From positions 49,996 through 113,995 of the forward strand of contig DUBB01000025.1 in assembly GCA_012960535.1 (NCBI GenBank): a stretch of DNA of 64,000 nt, in the 5' to 3' direction. This DNA is from Gammaproteobacteria bacterium. GTDB lineage: Bacteria > Pseudomonadota > Gammaproteobacteria > Pseudomonadales > Azotimanducaceae. A model generated the notes under the pieces. The model was given only the letters and a program-made list of their open reading frames with translations. It did no database searches and had not been told where the DNA came from. Numbering within the stretch: the stretch's first letter is position 1; every line of letters begins with the position of its first letter. This document shows positions 15,745-24,794 of this stretch, piece by piece. The position numbers were made by a program, and so were the translations under genes.

Positions 15745-16878
15745 ATGGGACCATTGACAGGAATTAAAGTAATCGAACTCGCTGGCATTGGCCCGGGCCC
15801 TTTCTGCGGAATGATGTTAGCTGATATGGGTGCAGAAGTTATCCGTATTGATCGTACCGGGGGCCATGCCACTTCTCACCAGGATATATTGGCAAGGGGC
15901 AGGAAATCGCTTGCTGTTGATTTAAAAAGTGAGACTGGCCGGGAGGTTGTCCTTAGGCTCTGTGAGTCTGCAGATGCCCTGTTTGAGGGGTTCAGGCCAG
16001 GTGTCACTGAACGACTGGGTTTAGGTCCAGATGAATGCATGGCTCGAAATCAGAAATTGGTTTATGGACGCATGACGGGTTGGGGGCAGGATGGCCCCAT
16101 GGCCCAGGCAGCGGGTCATGATATCAATTATATTTCACTGTCCGGTGCTTTACACAGTATCGGGCCCAAAGATGGCAAGCCGGTACCGCCGTTGAATCTT
16201 GTTGGTGATTTTGGTGGTGGCGGCATGTTGCTTGCTTTTGGCCTGGTTTGTGGGATTCTCGAAGCGAGTCGTTCAGGCCAGGGCCAAGTGGTCGATTCGT
16301 CTATGGTAGATGGGTCTGCAGCCTTAATGGCGATGTTTTTTACCATGCGGTCCTCGGGTATGCTGAAGGAATCCAGAGCCAGCAATATGCTTGACGGAGG
16401 TGCCCACTTTTACGGTACCTACGAGACTCTGGATGGGAAATATATCTCTATTGGCTCAATAGAGCCGCAGTTTTATGCCTTATTAGTAGAAAAATCAGGA
16501 GTCGATGTTGAAGATTTTGCTGCTCAGATGGATCAGTCTCGCTGGTCCGAATATCAGGACAAGCTGACAGCGGTGTTCAAGTCCAAAACCCGAGATGAGT
16601 GGTGCGACATTATGGAGGGTTCAGATGTCTGTTTTGCTCCAGTGTTGTCACTGGGCGAAGTTGCAGATCATCCGCACAATCAGCACCGGCAGACTTTCCA
16701 GAATTTTGAAGGCGTAATACAACCAGCACCCGCACCAAGATTCAGCCGTACCGCGGTGGCACTATCGCATCCTTCGAGATCCTCTGGGGAAGATAGCGAG
16801 CAGGTTCTTGCGGATGCCGGCTTTGATCAGGGTGAAATTGATTCGTTGCTAGCGTCGGGTGCAGTCACGCAGATCTGA
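15745..16878 (+). CDS. CaiB/BaiF CoA-transferase family, alpha-methylacyl-CoA racemase type
   Basis: A 377-residue class-III CoA-transferase fold protein. The catalytic pair of alpha-methylacyl-CoA racemase is at the expected numbers: His125 in AAGHDINY and Asp155 in NLVGDFGGGG. The opening ELAGIGPGPFCGMMLADMGAEV is nearly diagnostic for AMACR. It would invert the alpha-methyl centre of branched acyl-CoA esters so that beta-oxidation can proceed. The ATG at 15745 has AAGGAA seven bases before it. Three acyl-CoA and SDR genes follow on the same strand, supporting a branched or propionyl-type acyl-CoA role. Confidence 0.88.
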   Translation: MGPLTGIKVIELAGIGPGPFCGMMLADMGAEVIRIDRTGGHATSHQDILARGRKSLAVDLKSETGREVVLRLCESADALFEGFRPGVTERLGLGPDECMARNQKLVYGRMTGWGQDGPMAQAAGHDINYISLSGALHSIGPKDGKPVPPLNLVGDFGGGGMLLAFGLVCGILEASRSGQGQVVDSSMVDGSAALMAMFFTMRSSGMLKESRASNMLDGGAHFYGTYETLDGKYISIGSIEPQFYALLVEKSGVDVEDFAAQMDQSRWSEYQDKLTAVFKSKTRDEWCDIMEGSDVCFAPVLSLGEVADHPHNQHRQTFQNFEGVIQPAPAPRFSRTAVALSHPSRSSGEDSEQVLADAGFDQGEIDSLLASGAVTQI

Positions 16879-16946
16879 TAGTATGGGCGGGCAATGAGAT
16901 TCAGCAAGATCGTGTTTTATTATTTCTGCAGTTTGGAGAGACTATC

Positions 16947-18842
16947 GTGTACTCAAAATTGATGTCCGGCGCTGGATCTGATCCTGAAGGCTATTGGTCA
17001 GAGCAGAGCAAAAGGGTGGCTTGGTTTAGCGAGCCCACACAAGCGCAGACTATAAACGACGATGGTCTAGCACAGTGGTTTGCCGATGGAGAGTTAAATA
17101 CATGCTATCTGTGTCTTGATTATCATGTGGATCAGGGTCGTGGTGATCTGGATGCTATTGTATATGACTCTCCGGTTACTGGTGTTAAGAAGCGTTATAC
17201 CTATTACGAGCTGCTCCAGGAGGTTGCCTTGTTCGCGGGGGCTTTGACTGGGCTGGGCGTCGGTCAGGGGGATAGGGTGATCATCTATCTACCGATGATT
17301 CCAGAAGCGGTAATCGCGATGTTAGCCTGCGCCCGAATTGGCGCTATCCATTCAGTGGTTTTTGGTGGGTTTGCTGCTAAGGAGTTGGCCACTCGTATTG
17401 ATGATGCAGCACCGAAGGTGATACTGACGGCATCCTGCGGCATAGAGTTTGAGCAGGTGATACCTTATCTGCCCCTGGTAAATGAAGCCTGTGAATTGGC
17501 ATCCCATCAAGTTGATCATCGAGTCATACTGCAGAGACCTGAACTCCAGGCAGCGTTACATGACAAAGATCTGGATTGGCAGGCAATCACCGCTGCGGCA
17601 GCCCCGGTTGCGAGTGTAACCCTGAAAGCCACGGATCCTCTGTACATCCTTTATACCTCAGGTACCACCGGTAAACCGAAAGGGGTGGTGAGGGATAACG
17701 GTGGTCATGCGGTAGCGCTGTTGCACAGTATGGCTGTGATTTATGGAGTAGCACCGGGCGACGTGTTTTGGGCTGCTTCGGATGTGGGCTGGGTGGTTGG
17801 CCACTCGTATATTGTCTATGCGCCTCTACTAGCGGGCTGTACATCGATTCTGTTTGAAGGAAAACCTGTGCGAACGCCGGATGCAGGCACCTTCTGGAGG
17901 GTCATTGGCGAATATGGCGTCAATGTTTTTTTTACTGCACCAACTGCGTTCCGGGCGATTCGAAAAGAAGACCCGCAGGGGGCCATGCTTGCTGCTTACG
18001 ACATGAGTTCATTGAGAGCGCTTTTTGTAGCCGGGGAAAGGACAGATCCGGCAACTTATCAATGGTTGTGCCGGCTTTTACAGATCCCTGTTATTGATCA
18101 TTGGTGGCAGACCGAAACCGGTTCGCCGGTTTCTGCCATTCCCTTGGGAGTGGAAGCGCTTGCCGTTCAGGAAGGCAGTGCGGGTGTGATGATGCCAGGT
18201 TTTGAAGTAGCCATTTTAAATGATGAGCATGAGGCCTGCGGGCCGGGTGAAGAGGGTGACGTGGTATTGAAGCTACCCCTGCCGCCAGGCTGCTTGCTGA
18301 CGGTATGGCGAAATCATCAGCGGCTGATTGATGCCTACCTAGTGCAACATCCGGGCTACTACCATACCGGTGATGGGGGATTTCTGGACGAACAGGGTTA
18401 TCTCTACATAATGGGACGGACTGATGATGTCATCAATGTTGCGGGACACAGGCTGTCTACGGGTGAAATGGAAGAAATTGTGGCGGCGCATGCTTCAGTT
18501 GCGGAATGTGCCGTGGTCGGTATTGCGGACAACAATAAAGGTCAGGTTCCACTGGGTTTGCTGGTGCTCAAGGATGACAATCAGATATCTTCACAAGATC
18601 TGCAGGCAGCACTGATTCAAGCTGTTCGAGAAAATATCGGTGCTTTCGCTAATTTCCGAAGGGCGATTGTGGTTGAAAGATTGCCAAAAACCCGTTCTGG
18701 TAAAATACTTCGCCAGATCATCAGAAAAATAGCCAATGATGAAGATTTTGAACACCCGGCGACTATCGATGAGCCGGTCATTCTCGAGGAAATCAGTGAT
18801 CGCTTTAAGGCAGAAAAAATAGGTTTAGTTGGAGAAAATTAG
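16947..18842 (+). CDS. prpE: Propionate--CoA ligase-type acyl-CoA synthetase
   Basis: A 631-residue AMP-forming acyl-CoA ligase. The P-loop-like motif TSGTTGKPKG lies at 237-246, DHWWQTETGSP is the adenylate-binding motif, and Lys586 in KTRSGKILRQ is the catalytic lysine often controlled by acetylation. The GYWSEQSKRVAWF N-terminus and LCLDYHVDQGRGD match PrpE, which activates propionate, rather than acetyl-CoA synthetase. It starts at GTG 16947, six bases after GGAGAG. The SDR gene begins on the very next base after its stop. Acceptance of acetate, acrylate or 3-hydroxypropionate cannot be judged from sequence. Confidence 0.85.
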   Translation: MYSKLMSGAGSDPEGYWSEQSKRVAWFSEPTQAQTINDDGLAQWFADGELNTCYLCLDYHVDQGRGDLDAIVYDSPVTGVKKRYTYYELLQEVALFAGALTGLGVGQGDRVIIYLPMIPEAVIAMLACARIGAIHSVVFGGFAAKELATRIDDAAPKVILTASCGIEFEQVIPYLPLVNEACELASHQVDHRVILQRPELQAALHDKDLDWQAITAAAAPVASVTLKATDPLYILYTSGTTGKPKGVVRDNGGHAVALLHSMAVIYGVAPGDVFWAASDVGWVVGHSYIVYAPLLAGCTSILFEGKPVRTPDAGTFWRVIGEYGVNVFFTAPTAFRAIRKEDPQGAMLAAYDMSSLRALFVAGERTDPATYQWLCRLLQIPVIDHWWQTETGSPVSAIPLGVEALAVQEGSAGVMMPGFEVAILNDEHEACGPGEEGDVVLKLPLPPGCLLTVWRNHQRLIDAYLVQHPGYYHTGDGGFLDEQGYLYIMGRTDDVINVAGHRLSTGEMEEIVAAHASVAECAVVGIADNNKGQVPLGLLVLKDDNQISSQDLQAALIQAVRENIGAFANFRRAIVVERLPKTRSGKILRQIIRKIANDEDFEHPATIDEPVILEEISDRFKAEKIGLVGEN

Positions 18843-19598
18843 ATGGGTAGTGTGATCATAACAGGTGCGTCTTCCGGTTTTGGCCGTGCAGCGGCCAGGA
18901 AAATTGCAAAGCTGGGCTATCCTGTTGTGTTGGCTGCCAGACGGCTACCTCGTCTGCAGGAATTAGCAGAAGAGTTAGAAAGCCTGACCGCTGTGAAATT
19001 ACTGGAATTGGATGTTCGAGACCGCCAGTCCGTGTTTTCGAAGCTGCAGAATTTGCCAGAACCTTTTTCAGATGTCGCTGTGCTGGTGAATAATGCCGGT
19101 CTGGCGCTAGGGCTTGGTGCTGCTGATGAGGCCAATATGGATGATTGGGAAACTATGGTCGATACCAATATAAAAGGCTTAATGTACTGTACCCGGGCTG
19201 TCCTGCCGGGGATGGTCAGAAACGGCCTGGGTCATATCGTTAATATGGGATCGGTTGCTGCCAACTGGCCGTACCCTGGTGGAAATGTCTATGGCGGAAG
19301 CAAGGCTTTTGTACAGCAGTTCAGTCGAAACCTGAGGAGTGACTTGATAGGCAAGGGTATTCGGGTCAGTAATATCGAACCCGGTATGTGTGAGACGGAA
19401 TTTTCAGTAGTTCGGTTTGCCGGTGATAAAACCAAGGCCGATGCAGTTTATGATGGTATGCAGCCACTTTCGGCGGATGATATTGCAGATATGATCTGTT
19501 GGGTCATTGCCCAGCCAGCACACATTAATGTAAATCAATTGGAGGTCATGCCGGTCGCTCAGGCCTGGTCTGCTTTCGCAGTTGATAGAGGCGACTGA
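18843..19598 (+). CDS. Classical SDR, YdfG-like 3-hydroxy acid dehydrogenase
   Basis: A 251-residue classical short-chain dehydrogenase. The cofactor loop TGASSGFG is at the N-terminus, LVNNAGLALG follows, and Ser-Tyr-Lys is visible as NMGSVAANWPYPGGNVYGGSK. The ARRLPRLQELAEEL stretch after strand 2 fits NADP preference. Overall pattern is that of YdfG, which acts on serine, 3-hydroxyisobutyrate and malonic semialdehyde/3-hydroxypropionate. Zero-base spacing from the acyl-CoA synthetase gene implies co-translation; together they could handle C3 hydroxy acids, but that is inference. Confidence 0.82.
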   Translation: MGSVIITGASSGFGRAAARKIAKLGYPVVLAARRLPRLQELAEELESLTAVKLLELDVRDRQSVFSKLQNLPEPFSDVAVLVNNAGLALGLGAADEANMDDWETMVDTNIKGLMYCTRAVLPGMVRNGLGHIVNMGSVAANWPYPGGNVYGGSKAFVQQFSRNLRSDLIGKGIRVSNIEPGMCETEFSVVRFAGDKTKADAVYDGMQPLSADDIADMICWVIAQPAHINVNQLEVMPVAQAWSAFAVDRGD

Positions 19599-19656
19599 CT
19601 GTATAACAGGGGTGAGTAGGGGTATACTAGAGTTCAAACAGGGTGATGCGTAAATT

Positions 19657-20049
19657 ATGATTATTGTTCATGGGCTGTTTCCTATCATTCCTGATCAGCG
19701 TCAGGAAGCACTGGATTTAATGTATGAGATGGCCACTGCTACCAAGGCAGAGTCTGGCTGTGTCAGCTATGAGTTTTATGTAGCCCAGACAGATCCCAAT
19801 CAGTTCTTACTGTTTCAGGAGTGGGAATCGGTAGATGCCCTGCAAGGACACTTTGAGACAGTACATATGGAGCAGTTTCTTGAAAAACTACCCTCCATTA
19901 TTGCTGGTGATATTGTCACCAGGCGGTATGAAGTACGCGCTTCAGATGATATGGACGGTGCTGATTACGAAGATGACCACACCGAGGTAGAGTCACGAGA
20001 AGCATCGCCTAAAGCAGCCGCATCTTCGCAACCAAAGATAATCCACTGA
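19657..20049 (+). CDS. ABM-domain monooxygenase-fold protein with acidic tail
   Basis: A 130-residue protein. Residues 1-92 form a dimeric alpha/beta barrel of the antibiotic biosynthesis monooxygenase (ABM/YgiN-like) type: FPIIPDQRQEALDLMYEM, SGCVSYEFYVAQTDPNQFLLFQEWESVDALQGHF are the standard stretches. Residues 93-130 are an acidic, serine-rich, low-complexity extension unlike most family members. The usual family members are small quinol oxygenases or detoxification proteins. The gene follows the SDR by 58 bases. Confidence 0.8.
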   Translation: MIIVHGLFPIIPDQRQEALDLMYEMATATKAESGCVSYEFYVAQTDPNQFLLFQEWESVDALQGHFETVHMEQFLEKLPSIIAGDIVTRRYEVRASDDMDGADYEDDHTEVESREASPKAAASSQPKIIH

Positions 20050-20071
20050 GATTAATTCCTGCCAGATTGTT

Positions 20072-20425
20072 TCAATCGATCAAGGCGACAACATTCTCGG
20101 GCGGTCGACCAATAATGGCTCGGTTGCCGCGACGGACGATAGGCCGTTGCATGAGAATAGGATGCTGTAAGATGAGCTCAATGAGTTTTGTGCCATCGAG
20201 TTCTCCGATATCTATCTTTAATGATTGCACTATTGATTCACCACTTCGGAAGATATCTTCTGGATTCATAGCCAAAGCCTGCAGCAGTTCATCAAGTTCT
20301 GCTGCAGTGGGTGGTTGTTCGAGATACAGGCGTATATTGGGTTCTATATTGTGATCATTCAGGATTGCCAGGGTCGCTCTTGATTTAGAACATTTGGGAT
20401 TATGATAGATCGTTACTTGCGTCAT
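20072..20425 (-). CDS. Arsenate reductase-like (ArsC, glutaredoxin-dependent) protein
   Basis: A 117-residue thioredoxin-fold protein of the ArsC/YfgD group. The single redox cysteine is in YHNPKCSKSRATL (Cys10 region) and IVRRGNRAIIGRPPENV holds the arginines that bind arsenate. The ATG at 20425 is preceded by GGAGAG. It could reduce arsenate with glutathione and glutaredoxin, but with no ars operon beside it, a general thiol-reductase role like that of YfgD is as likely. Confidence 0.85.
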   Translation of the reverse strand: MTQVTIYHNPKCSKSRATLAILNDHNIEPNIRLYLEQPPTAAELDELLQALAMNPEDIFRSGESIVQSLKIDIGELDGTKLIELILQHPILMQRPIVRRGNRAIIGRPPENVVALID

Positions 20426-20486
20426 ATTACTCTCCAAAGCATTATCAGTGGGAAACGGTTCGCCATAATCGATGAGGAGTCATGCG

Positions 20487-21725
20487 ATGACGATAATGAA
20501 CGGTCAACAAGTTACTCAATTTTTACGCTATGTCGTCAGCGAGTATATTTCGGATGGCTGTCAGACTACCGGCGCAGCTCTAACATATCAAACGCTATTT
20601 GCAGTGGTACCGGCACTGACCGTCAGTTATATGGTGTTATCTGCTTTTGAGGCTTTCTCCGGGGTGTCTCGAACGCTGGAGGATTTTATTTTTTCTTATG
20701 TAGTGCCAGAGAATATTGCTTCTGTTCAGTCGTATCTGAGACTATTTTCTGATCAGGCGCGTAGTCTCAGCGCACCTAGTTTTATACTGTTAGGGGTTAC
20801 AGCCTTTCTGATGCTATTTACCATCGAGCGCACTTTCAATGAAATATGGAAGGTGAGTGAACCCAGAAACAAACTCCAGCGAGTACTGATGTACTGGGGC
20901 CTATTGACCTTAGGGCCGTTGTTAATCGTCGGCGGTACCGTTATGACAACTTATCTGTTTTCGTTGCCTTTTTTCTCGGATGTTTCTGATTTGCCGGTTG
21001 TTTATCAGTTCTTGCCGTGGACCTTGAGCGTGCTGGCTTTCACCCTGGTATACGCAGCGGTTCCCAATGCAGTGGTCCCATTGAAACATGCCTTGCTGGG
21101 TGGGTTGTTGGTGGCGGTTAGCTTTGAAGTGGCCAAGTACGGATTTGGGAAACTGATGGCGGCATCAGACTTTGAGGTGATCTATGGTGCTTTTGCCGTT
21201 GTTCCAGTATTCCTGTTGTGGATTTATGTGACCTGGACCATAATCTTGGCCGGTGCTGAATTCGTGAAAGCACTTGGTCTGTTTCGTTCCGACAAGGACC
21301 TTTTGTCTGAGCCACAGTACCTTCAGTTGTTGAGTATCCTGGATCTATTTTATGAGGCCTACCAGCAGGGTCGAGCTTTAACAGAAAAACAGATTCGTCA
21401 GCACAGTGGGGTAATAAATCTTCGTTTCTGGAGTGAAAACAGAGAAAAATTGATTAATCATGGTTTGTTGGTAAGGATAGAAAACGGCGGCCTGATACTG
21501 GCCAGAAGTTTACAGAATGTAACCCTGTGGCAGCTATATGAAGGCTTGGATGTAGTGCTTCCAGGGAGGTCGAATGGGTCGGTGACACCGGCTGGATCAC
21601 CGCCATGGAAGGAAGCGGTCGATCACAGGGTTGTTGAATTGACAGGCGTGAATCGAAAAATTTTAGAGACTGATTTGGCCCAGCTATTTGCAGGAGAGAA
21701 ACACGATGCAACCCAGGGTCAGTAA
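20487..21725 (+). CDS. YihY/UPF0761-type inner membrane protein
   Basis: A 412-residue integral membrane protein of the YihY/BrkB (formerly 'ribonuclease BN') family. About six helices are visible between residues 30 and 275, including TTGAALTYQTLFAVVPALTV and ALLGGLLVAVSFEVAKYGFG. The region after residue 280 is a soluble helical domain (LLSILDLFYEAYQQ, TEKQIRQHSG) reminiscent of a winged helix. GAGGAG lies seven bases before the ATG at 20487. The function of the family is not settled. It overlaps the TlpA-like gene by 20 bases. Confidence 0.88.
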   Translation: MTIMNGQQVTQFLRYVVSEYISDGCQTTGAALTYQTLFAVVPALTVSYMVLSAFEAFSGVSRTLEDFIFSYVVPENIASVQSYLRLFSDQARSLSAPSFILLGVTAFLMLFTIERTFNEIWKVSEPRNKLQRVLMYWGLLTLGPLLIVGGTVMTTYLFSLPFFSDVSDLPVVYQFLPWTLSVLAFTLVYAAVPNAVVPLKHALLGGLLVAVSFEVAKYGFGKLMAASDFEVIYGAFAVVPVFLLWIYVTWTIILAGAEFVKALGLFRSDKDLLSEPQYLQLLSILDLFYEAYQQGRALTEKQIRQHSGVINLRFWSENREKLINHGLLVRIENGGLILARSLQNVTLWQLYEGLDVVLPGRSNGSVTPAGSPPWKEAVDHRVVELTGVNRKILETDLAQLFAGEKHDATQGQ

Positions 21726-22173
21726 ACGGCTAGTACTTGCAACGTTGGTTTTTCTGCTGAGTGCCTGTTCGAAGCCGGATGTTTCAGAGACGGTGATCAC
21801 GGATGATTTTGGCGCAGGCGATGGGAAACGTTGGCGCGTGGTTAATTATTGGGCTACCTGGTGTGGTCCGTGTATTCTGGAGATAGCTGAGCTCAATAAA
21901 ATAGCACTTGATTATCGTCAACAGCTGGTTGTGTTGGGCGTTAATTTTGATAATCCCCTGACTGAGTCTGAGCGACAGGCCGCCATCGCTAAGATGGATA
22001 TACACTTCCCAGTTTACGCACAGGATCCAGCCAGCGAGCTGGGAATTGACAGGCCTTTGGTCTTGCCTACCACTTTTATATTTTCTCCGGATGGGGCCCT
22101 GGTGGAAACCCTGGTGGGTGCTCAGACGGTCGAGACACTATTGATGGTGATTCGCAGCCAGGGCAGGGGCTAA
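21706..22173 (+). CDS. TlpA-like thioredoxin-fold lipoprotein
   Basis: A 155-residue predicted lipoprotein: signal peptide ending in the lipobox LLSAC with Cys21, then a thioredoxin fold with the redox pair Cys53/Cys56 in WATWCGPC. LPTTFIFSPDG is the cis-proline side of the fold. It should work in the periplasm, probably as a membrane-bound reductase for cytochrome maturation or similar. The ATG at 21706 has GGAGAG upstream and lies inside the last codons of the YihY-type gene, implying coupling. It converges on proS with 13 bases between. Confidence 0.87.
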   Translation: MQPRVSKRLVLATLVFLLSACSKPDVSETVITDDFGAGDGKRWRVVNYWATWCGPCILEIAELNKIALDYRQQLVVLGVNFDNPLTESERQAAIAKMDIHFPVYAQDPASELGIDRPLVLPTTFIFSPDGALVETLVGAQTVETLLMVIRSQGRG

Positions 22174-22186
22174 TTAAATTGAAGTT

Positions 22187-23902
22187 TCAGACTAACTGCA
22201 GTATTTCGGCGAGTCGACTATTGACTTCATCGAGGGGCCAGTTTTCAGTTTCGCCGGTACTTCGCGGCGTATATTCGATTTCATTTTTGTTCACGCCACG
22301 ATCGCCTATAACGAATCGATGCGGGATTCCTATGAGTTCCGCATCGGCGAATTTCACCCCAGGTCGCTGATTGTCGCGGTCATCGAGAAGGACTTCTATT
22401 CCGTCATCGAGCAGCGCCTGGTAAATTCTGCTGGTGGCGTCTGTTACTGCCACGGATTTGTGGGCGTTAATGGGAATCAGTATGACCTGAAAGGGAGCGA
22501 TTGAAATCGGCCAGATAATGCCGGATTTGTCATGATTTTGCTCGATCGCAGCACCCACCAGACGAGACACGCCCATACCGTAACAACCCATTTGCATGGG
22601 TTTCGCTTTGCCGTTTTCATCAAGAACGGTGGCGTTCATAGGGATACTGTATTTTTCCCCTAACTGGAAAATGTGGCCAACTTCTATACCTCGTTTTAAT
22701 TGAATGCTACCGTTTCCGTCTGGGCTGGCATCTCCTTGTTCAATATTACGAATATCTGCGATCTCATATTCCGGGCAATCCGATTGCCAGTTAACGTTAG
22801 TAAAATGGAAGTCATCTTCGTTTGCACCACAGATAAAATTGCTGATTGTGGCTGCGGAGCGATCTGCGATGATGGGTAATTTAAGACTCACAGGGCCTAT
22901 TGATCCTACAGGGCAACCTATAGCGGCCTGAATCTGATCTTCATCAGCCATAGTCAGCGGCGCTGCTACACCGGCTATTTTTTCGGCTTTGAACGTGTTT
23001 AGGGTATGGTCACCACGAACAATTAACGCAACCAGGGGTTGATTGTCTCCGATAACGATCAGCGACTTTACTGTTTTTCGTATGTCAGCATTCAGGAATT
23101 GAACGATGTTCTGGATGGTTCTCTGGCCAGGGGTTGCTATTTTTTCTATTTTCAATGGCTTTTCCTCGGGTAGCTGTACTGCTACCGCTTCAGCCAATTC
23201 GATATTGGCTGCGTAGTCGCCCTGTGAGCTGAACGCTATCAGGTCTTCACCTGAATCGGCGAGTACGTGAAACTCCATTGATGCGGAGCCACCGATACTA
23301 CCTGTATCGGCTAATACAGCTCTGTACTCCAGCCCGATTCTGTCTAGGATACGGGTGTAGGTATCGTGCATTAATTGGTAGGTTTGCTGCAGAGATTCTG
23401 TGTCCGCATGAAACGAGTAGGCGTCTTTCATGATAAATTCCCTGGCTCGCATAACACCGAATCTGGGTCGGGTTTCATCTCTGAATTTTGTATGGATCTG
23501 GTAGTAGTTGACAGGTAACTGTTTGTGGCTTTTGAGCTCGTTTCTGGCGATTTCGGTGATCACTTCTTCGTGGGTTGGCCCGAAACAGAAATCGCGCTGG
23601 TGCCTGTCTTTTAATTTTAACAGCAAGCCCTCGTCATATTGATTCCAGCGCCCCGATTCCTGCCACAGTTCTGCCGGCTGGATGACAGGCATCATTAGCT
23701 CCTGGCCACCCGCCTGGTTCATCTCCTGCCTGACAATATCCTCGATTTTTCTCAGTACACGCAATCCAATGGGCAACCAGGTATAGATCCCTGATGCTAA
23801 TTTTCGGATAAAGCCGCCCCTGATGAGAAGCTGGTGGCTGGCAATTTCGGCATCAGCAGGCATTTCTTTTTGCGTTGACAGGGTGTATTGGGATACTTTC
23901 AT
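22187..23902 (-). CDS. proS: Prolyl-tRNA synthetase
   Basis: A class-II aminoacyl-tRNA synthetase of 571 residues, the bacterial type with an INS editing insertion. Motif 2 is in [19 protein letters not shown], motif 3 in [14 protein letters not shown], and the anticodon-binding domain starts around [12 protein letters not shown]. The middle 230-400 segment (VAVQLPEE...IRGDHTLN) is the insertion domain that clears Ala-tRNA-Pro. Length and layout are normal. The Shine-Dalgarno is weak. Confidence 0.97.
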   Translation of the reverse strand: MKVSQYTLSTQKEMPADAEIASHQLLIRGGFIRKLASGIYTWLPIGLRVLRKIEDIVRQEMNQAGGQELMMPVIQPAELWQESGRWNQYDEGLLLKLKDRHQRDFCFGPTHEEVITEIARNELKSHKQLPVNYYQIHTKFRDETRPRFGVMRAREFIMKDAYSFHADTESLQQTYQLMHDTYTRILDRIGLEYRAVLADTGSIGGSASMEFHVLADSGEDLIAFSSQGDYAANIELAEAVAVQLPEEKPLKIEKIATPGQRTIQNIVQFLNADIRKTVKSLIVIGDNQPLVALIVRGDHTLNTFKAEKIAGVAAPLTMADEDQIQAAIGCPVGSIGPVSLKLPIIADRSAATISNFICGANEDDFHFTNVNWQSDCPEYEIADIRNIEQGDASPDGNGSIQLKRGIEVGHIFQLGEKYSIPMNATVLDENGKAKPMQMGCYGMGVSRLVGAAIEQNHDKSGIIWPISIAPFQVILIPINAHKSVAVTDATSRIYQALLDDGIEVLLDDRDNQRPGVKFADAELIGIPHRFVIGDRGVNKNEIEYTPRSTGETENWPLDEVNSRLAEILQLV

Positions 23903-24414
23903 AGGAGTGTCTTTCAGTTGTCTACCGGGCTGGCTCGTCCAGGGAGTTTGTTGGCTTAATATCTCGCGTTTAGTTTATCAGGGTCTTGGCTCAAATGATG
24001 ACTGTTGGCTGTAATTTATTTGTGTTATTACCGAATTTTTTGCAGCGGGCAGGCAGTCGCCCAGGATTCCGTCGGCTTTTATATTAGAGGCAAAGTACCA
24101 TTAGAAGCAGCGTAAAATTAAAAGCAAAGCGCAATTAGAAACAAGTAAAACCAGGATCAGGGCCGTTGTTTTGGTAAGCTATCACCCGCTCTTTGTGATT
24201 ATTCGCAAAACGGTGCTGCAGGCAGATGGTATTTTTATCTGAAGTCCTGGAATAGCAGTTTTTTGGCGGATGCAGAGCGATTCGACGGACTGTTTTACCG
24301 GTATATATCTTAAATTAGCAGATTCAGACTCCAATGGTGTCGAAGTGAAGACGTATTGGGTATAATTTCGCGCCGTCCTGTCGAAGGAAGTTGTTGTGCT
24401 TTTGGAGTGAGTCA
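23903..24414. other. 512-base gap without a convincing gene
   Basis: This interval lies between the divergent proS and fmdB genes. I see a degenerate repeat at 24090-24150 (GCAAAG-x6-ATTAGAA, two copies about 34 bases apart) and a TATAAT at 24361 that probably serves fmdB. A 77-codon minus-strand frame at 24182-24415 has no Shine-Dalgarno and no recognisable sequence, and I do not call it. Confidence 0.6.
24361..24366 (+). promoter_or_regulatory. -10 element for fmdB-aspS
   Basis: A perfect TATAAT 49 bases before the FmdB-family start. No good -35 lies 16-18 bases upstream, so this would be an activator-assisted or weak promoter. Confidence 0.4.
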
Positions 24415-24747
24415 ATGCCTATTTATGAATATGAATGTACGAGTTGCCAGCATCGGCTAGAGAAGATCCAGAAGATGAGTGACAGCAGATTAGTTGATTG
24501 CCCGGAATGTGGTAAACCAGATCTTAAGAAATTGGTTTCAGCTGTTGCCTTCAGATTAAAGGGCAGTGGCTGGTATGAAACTGATTTCAAGACAGGCTCA
24601 AAGAAAAATGTCAGTGGAACCGATTCTGAGTCGCCCGCTACTACGGGTTCGAGTGAGGCGACAACTGCAAATACGTCATCAGCAGATAGCAAGAATAAGA
24701 GCGCTGGCAAGGATACCAAGAGTACACCGGCGCCGACAGACGGTTGA
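24415..24747 (+). CDS. FmdB-type zinc ribbon protein
   Basis: A 110-residue protein of the FmdB/CxxC_CXXC_SSSS family. The zinc knuckles are Cys8/Cys11 and Cys29/Cys32, in ECTSCQH and CPECGKP. The tail after residue 60 is serine/threonine-rich low-complexity. GGAG lies nine bases before the ATG. The gene is regularly found just upstream of aspS in gammaproteobacteria, as here. The function is not established; a role as a small regulator is often assumed. Confidence 0.9.
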   Translation: MPIYEYECTSCQHRLEKIQKMSDSRLVDCPECGKPDLKKLVSAVAFRLKGSGWYETDFKTGSKKNVSGTDSESPATTGSSEATTANTSSADSKNKSAGKDTKSTPAPTDG

Positions 24748-24794
24748 GGTAATCTCACAGGTTATATAGCGACAGCGTTTACAAGGAACATATT

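Noticed and set aside
24182..24415. 77-codon minus-strand frame in the proS-fmdB gap
   Set aside because: No Shine-Dalgarno, overlap with the fmdB promoter and start, and no coding-like composition.
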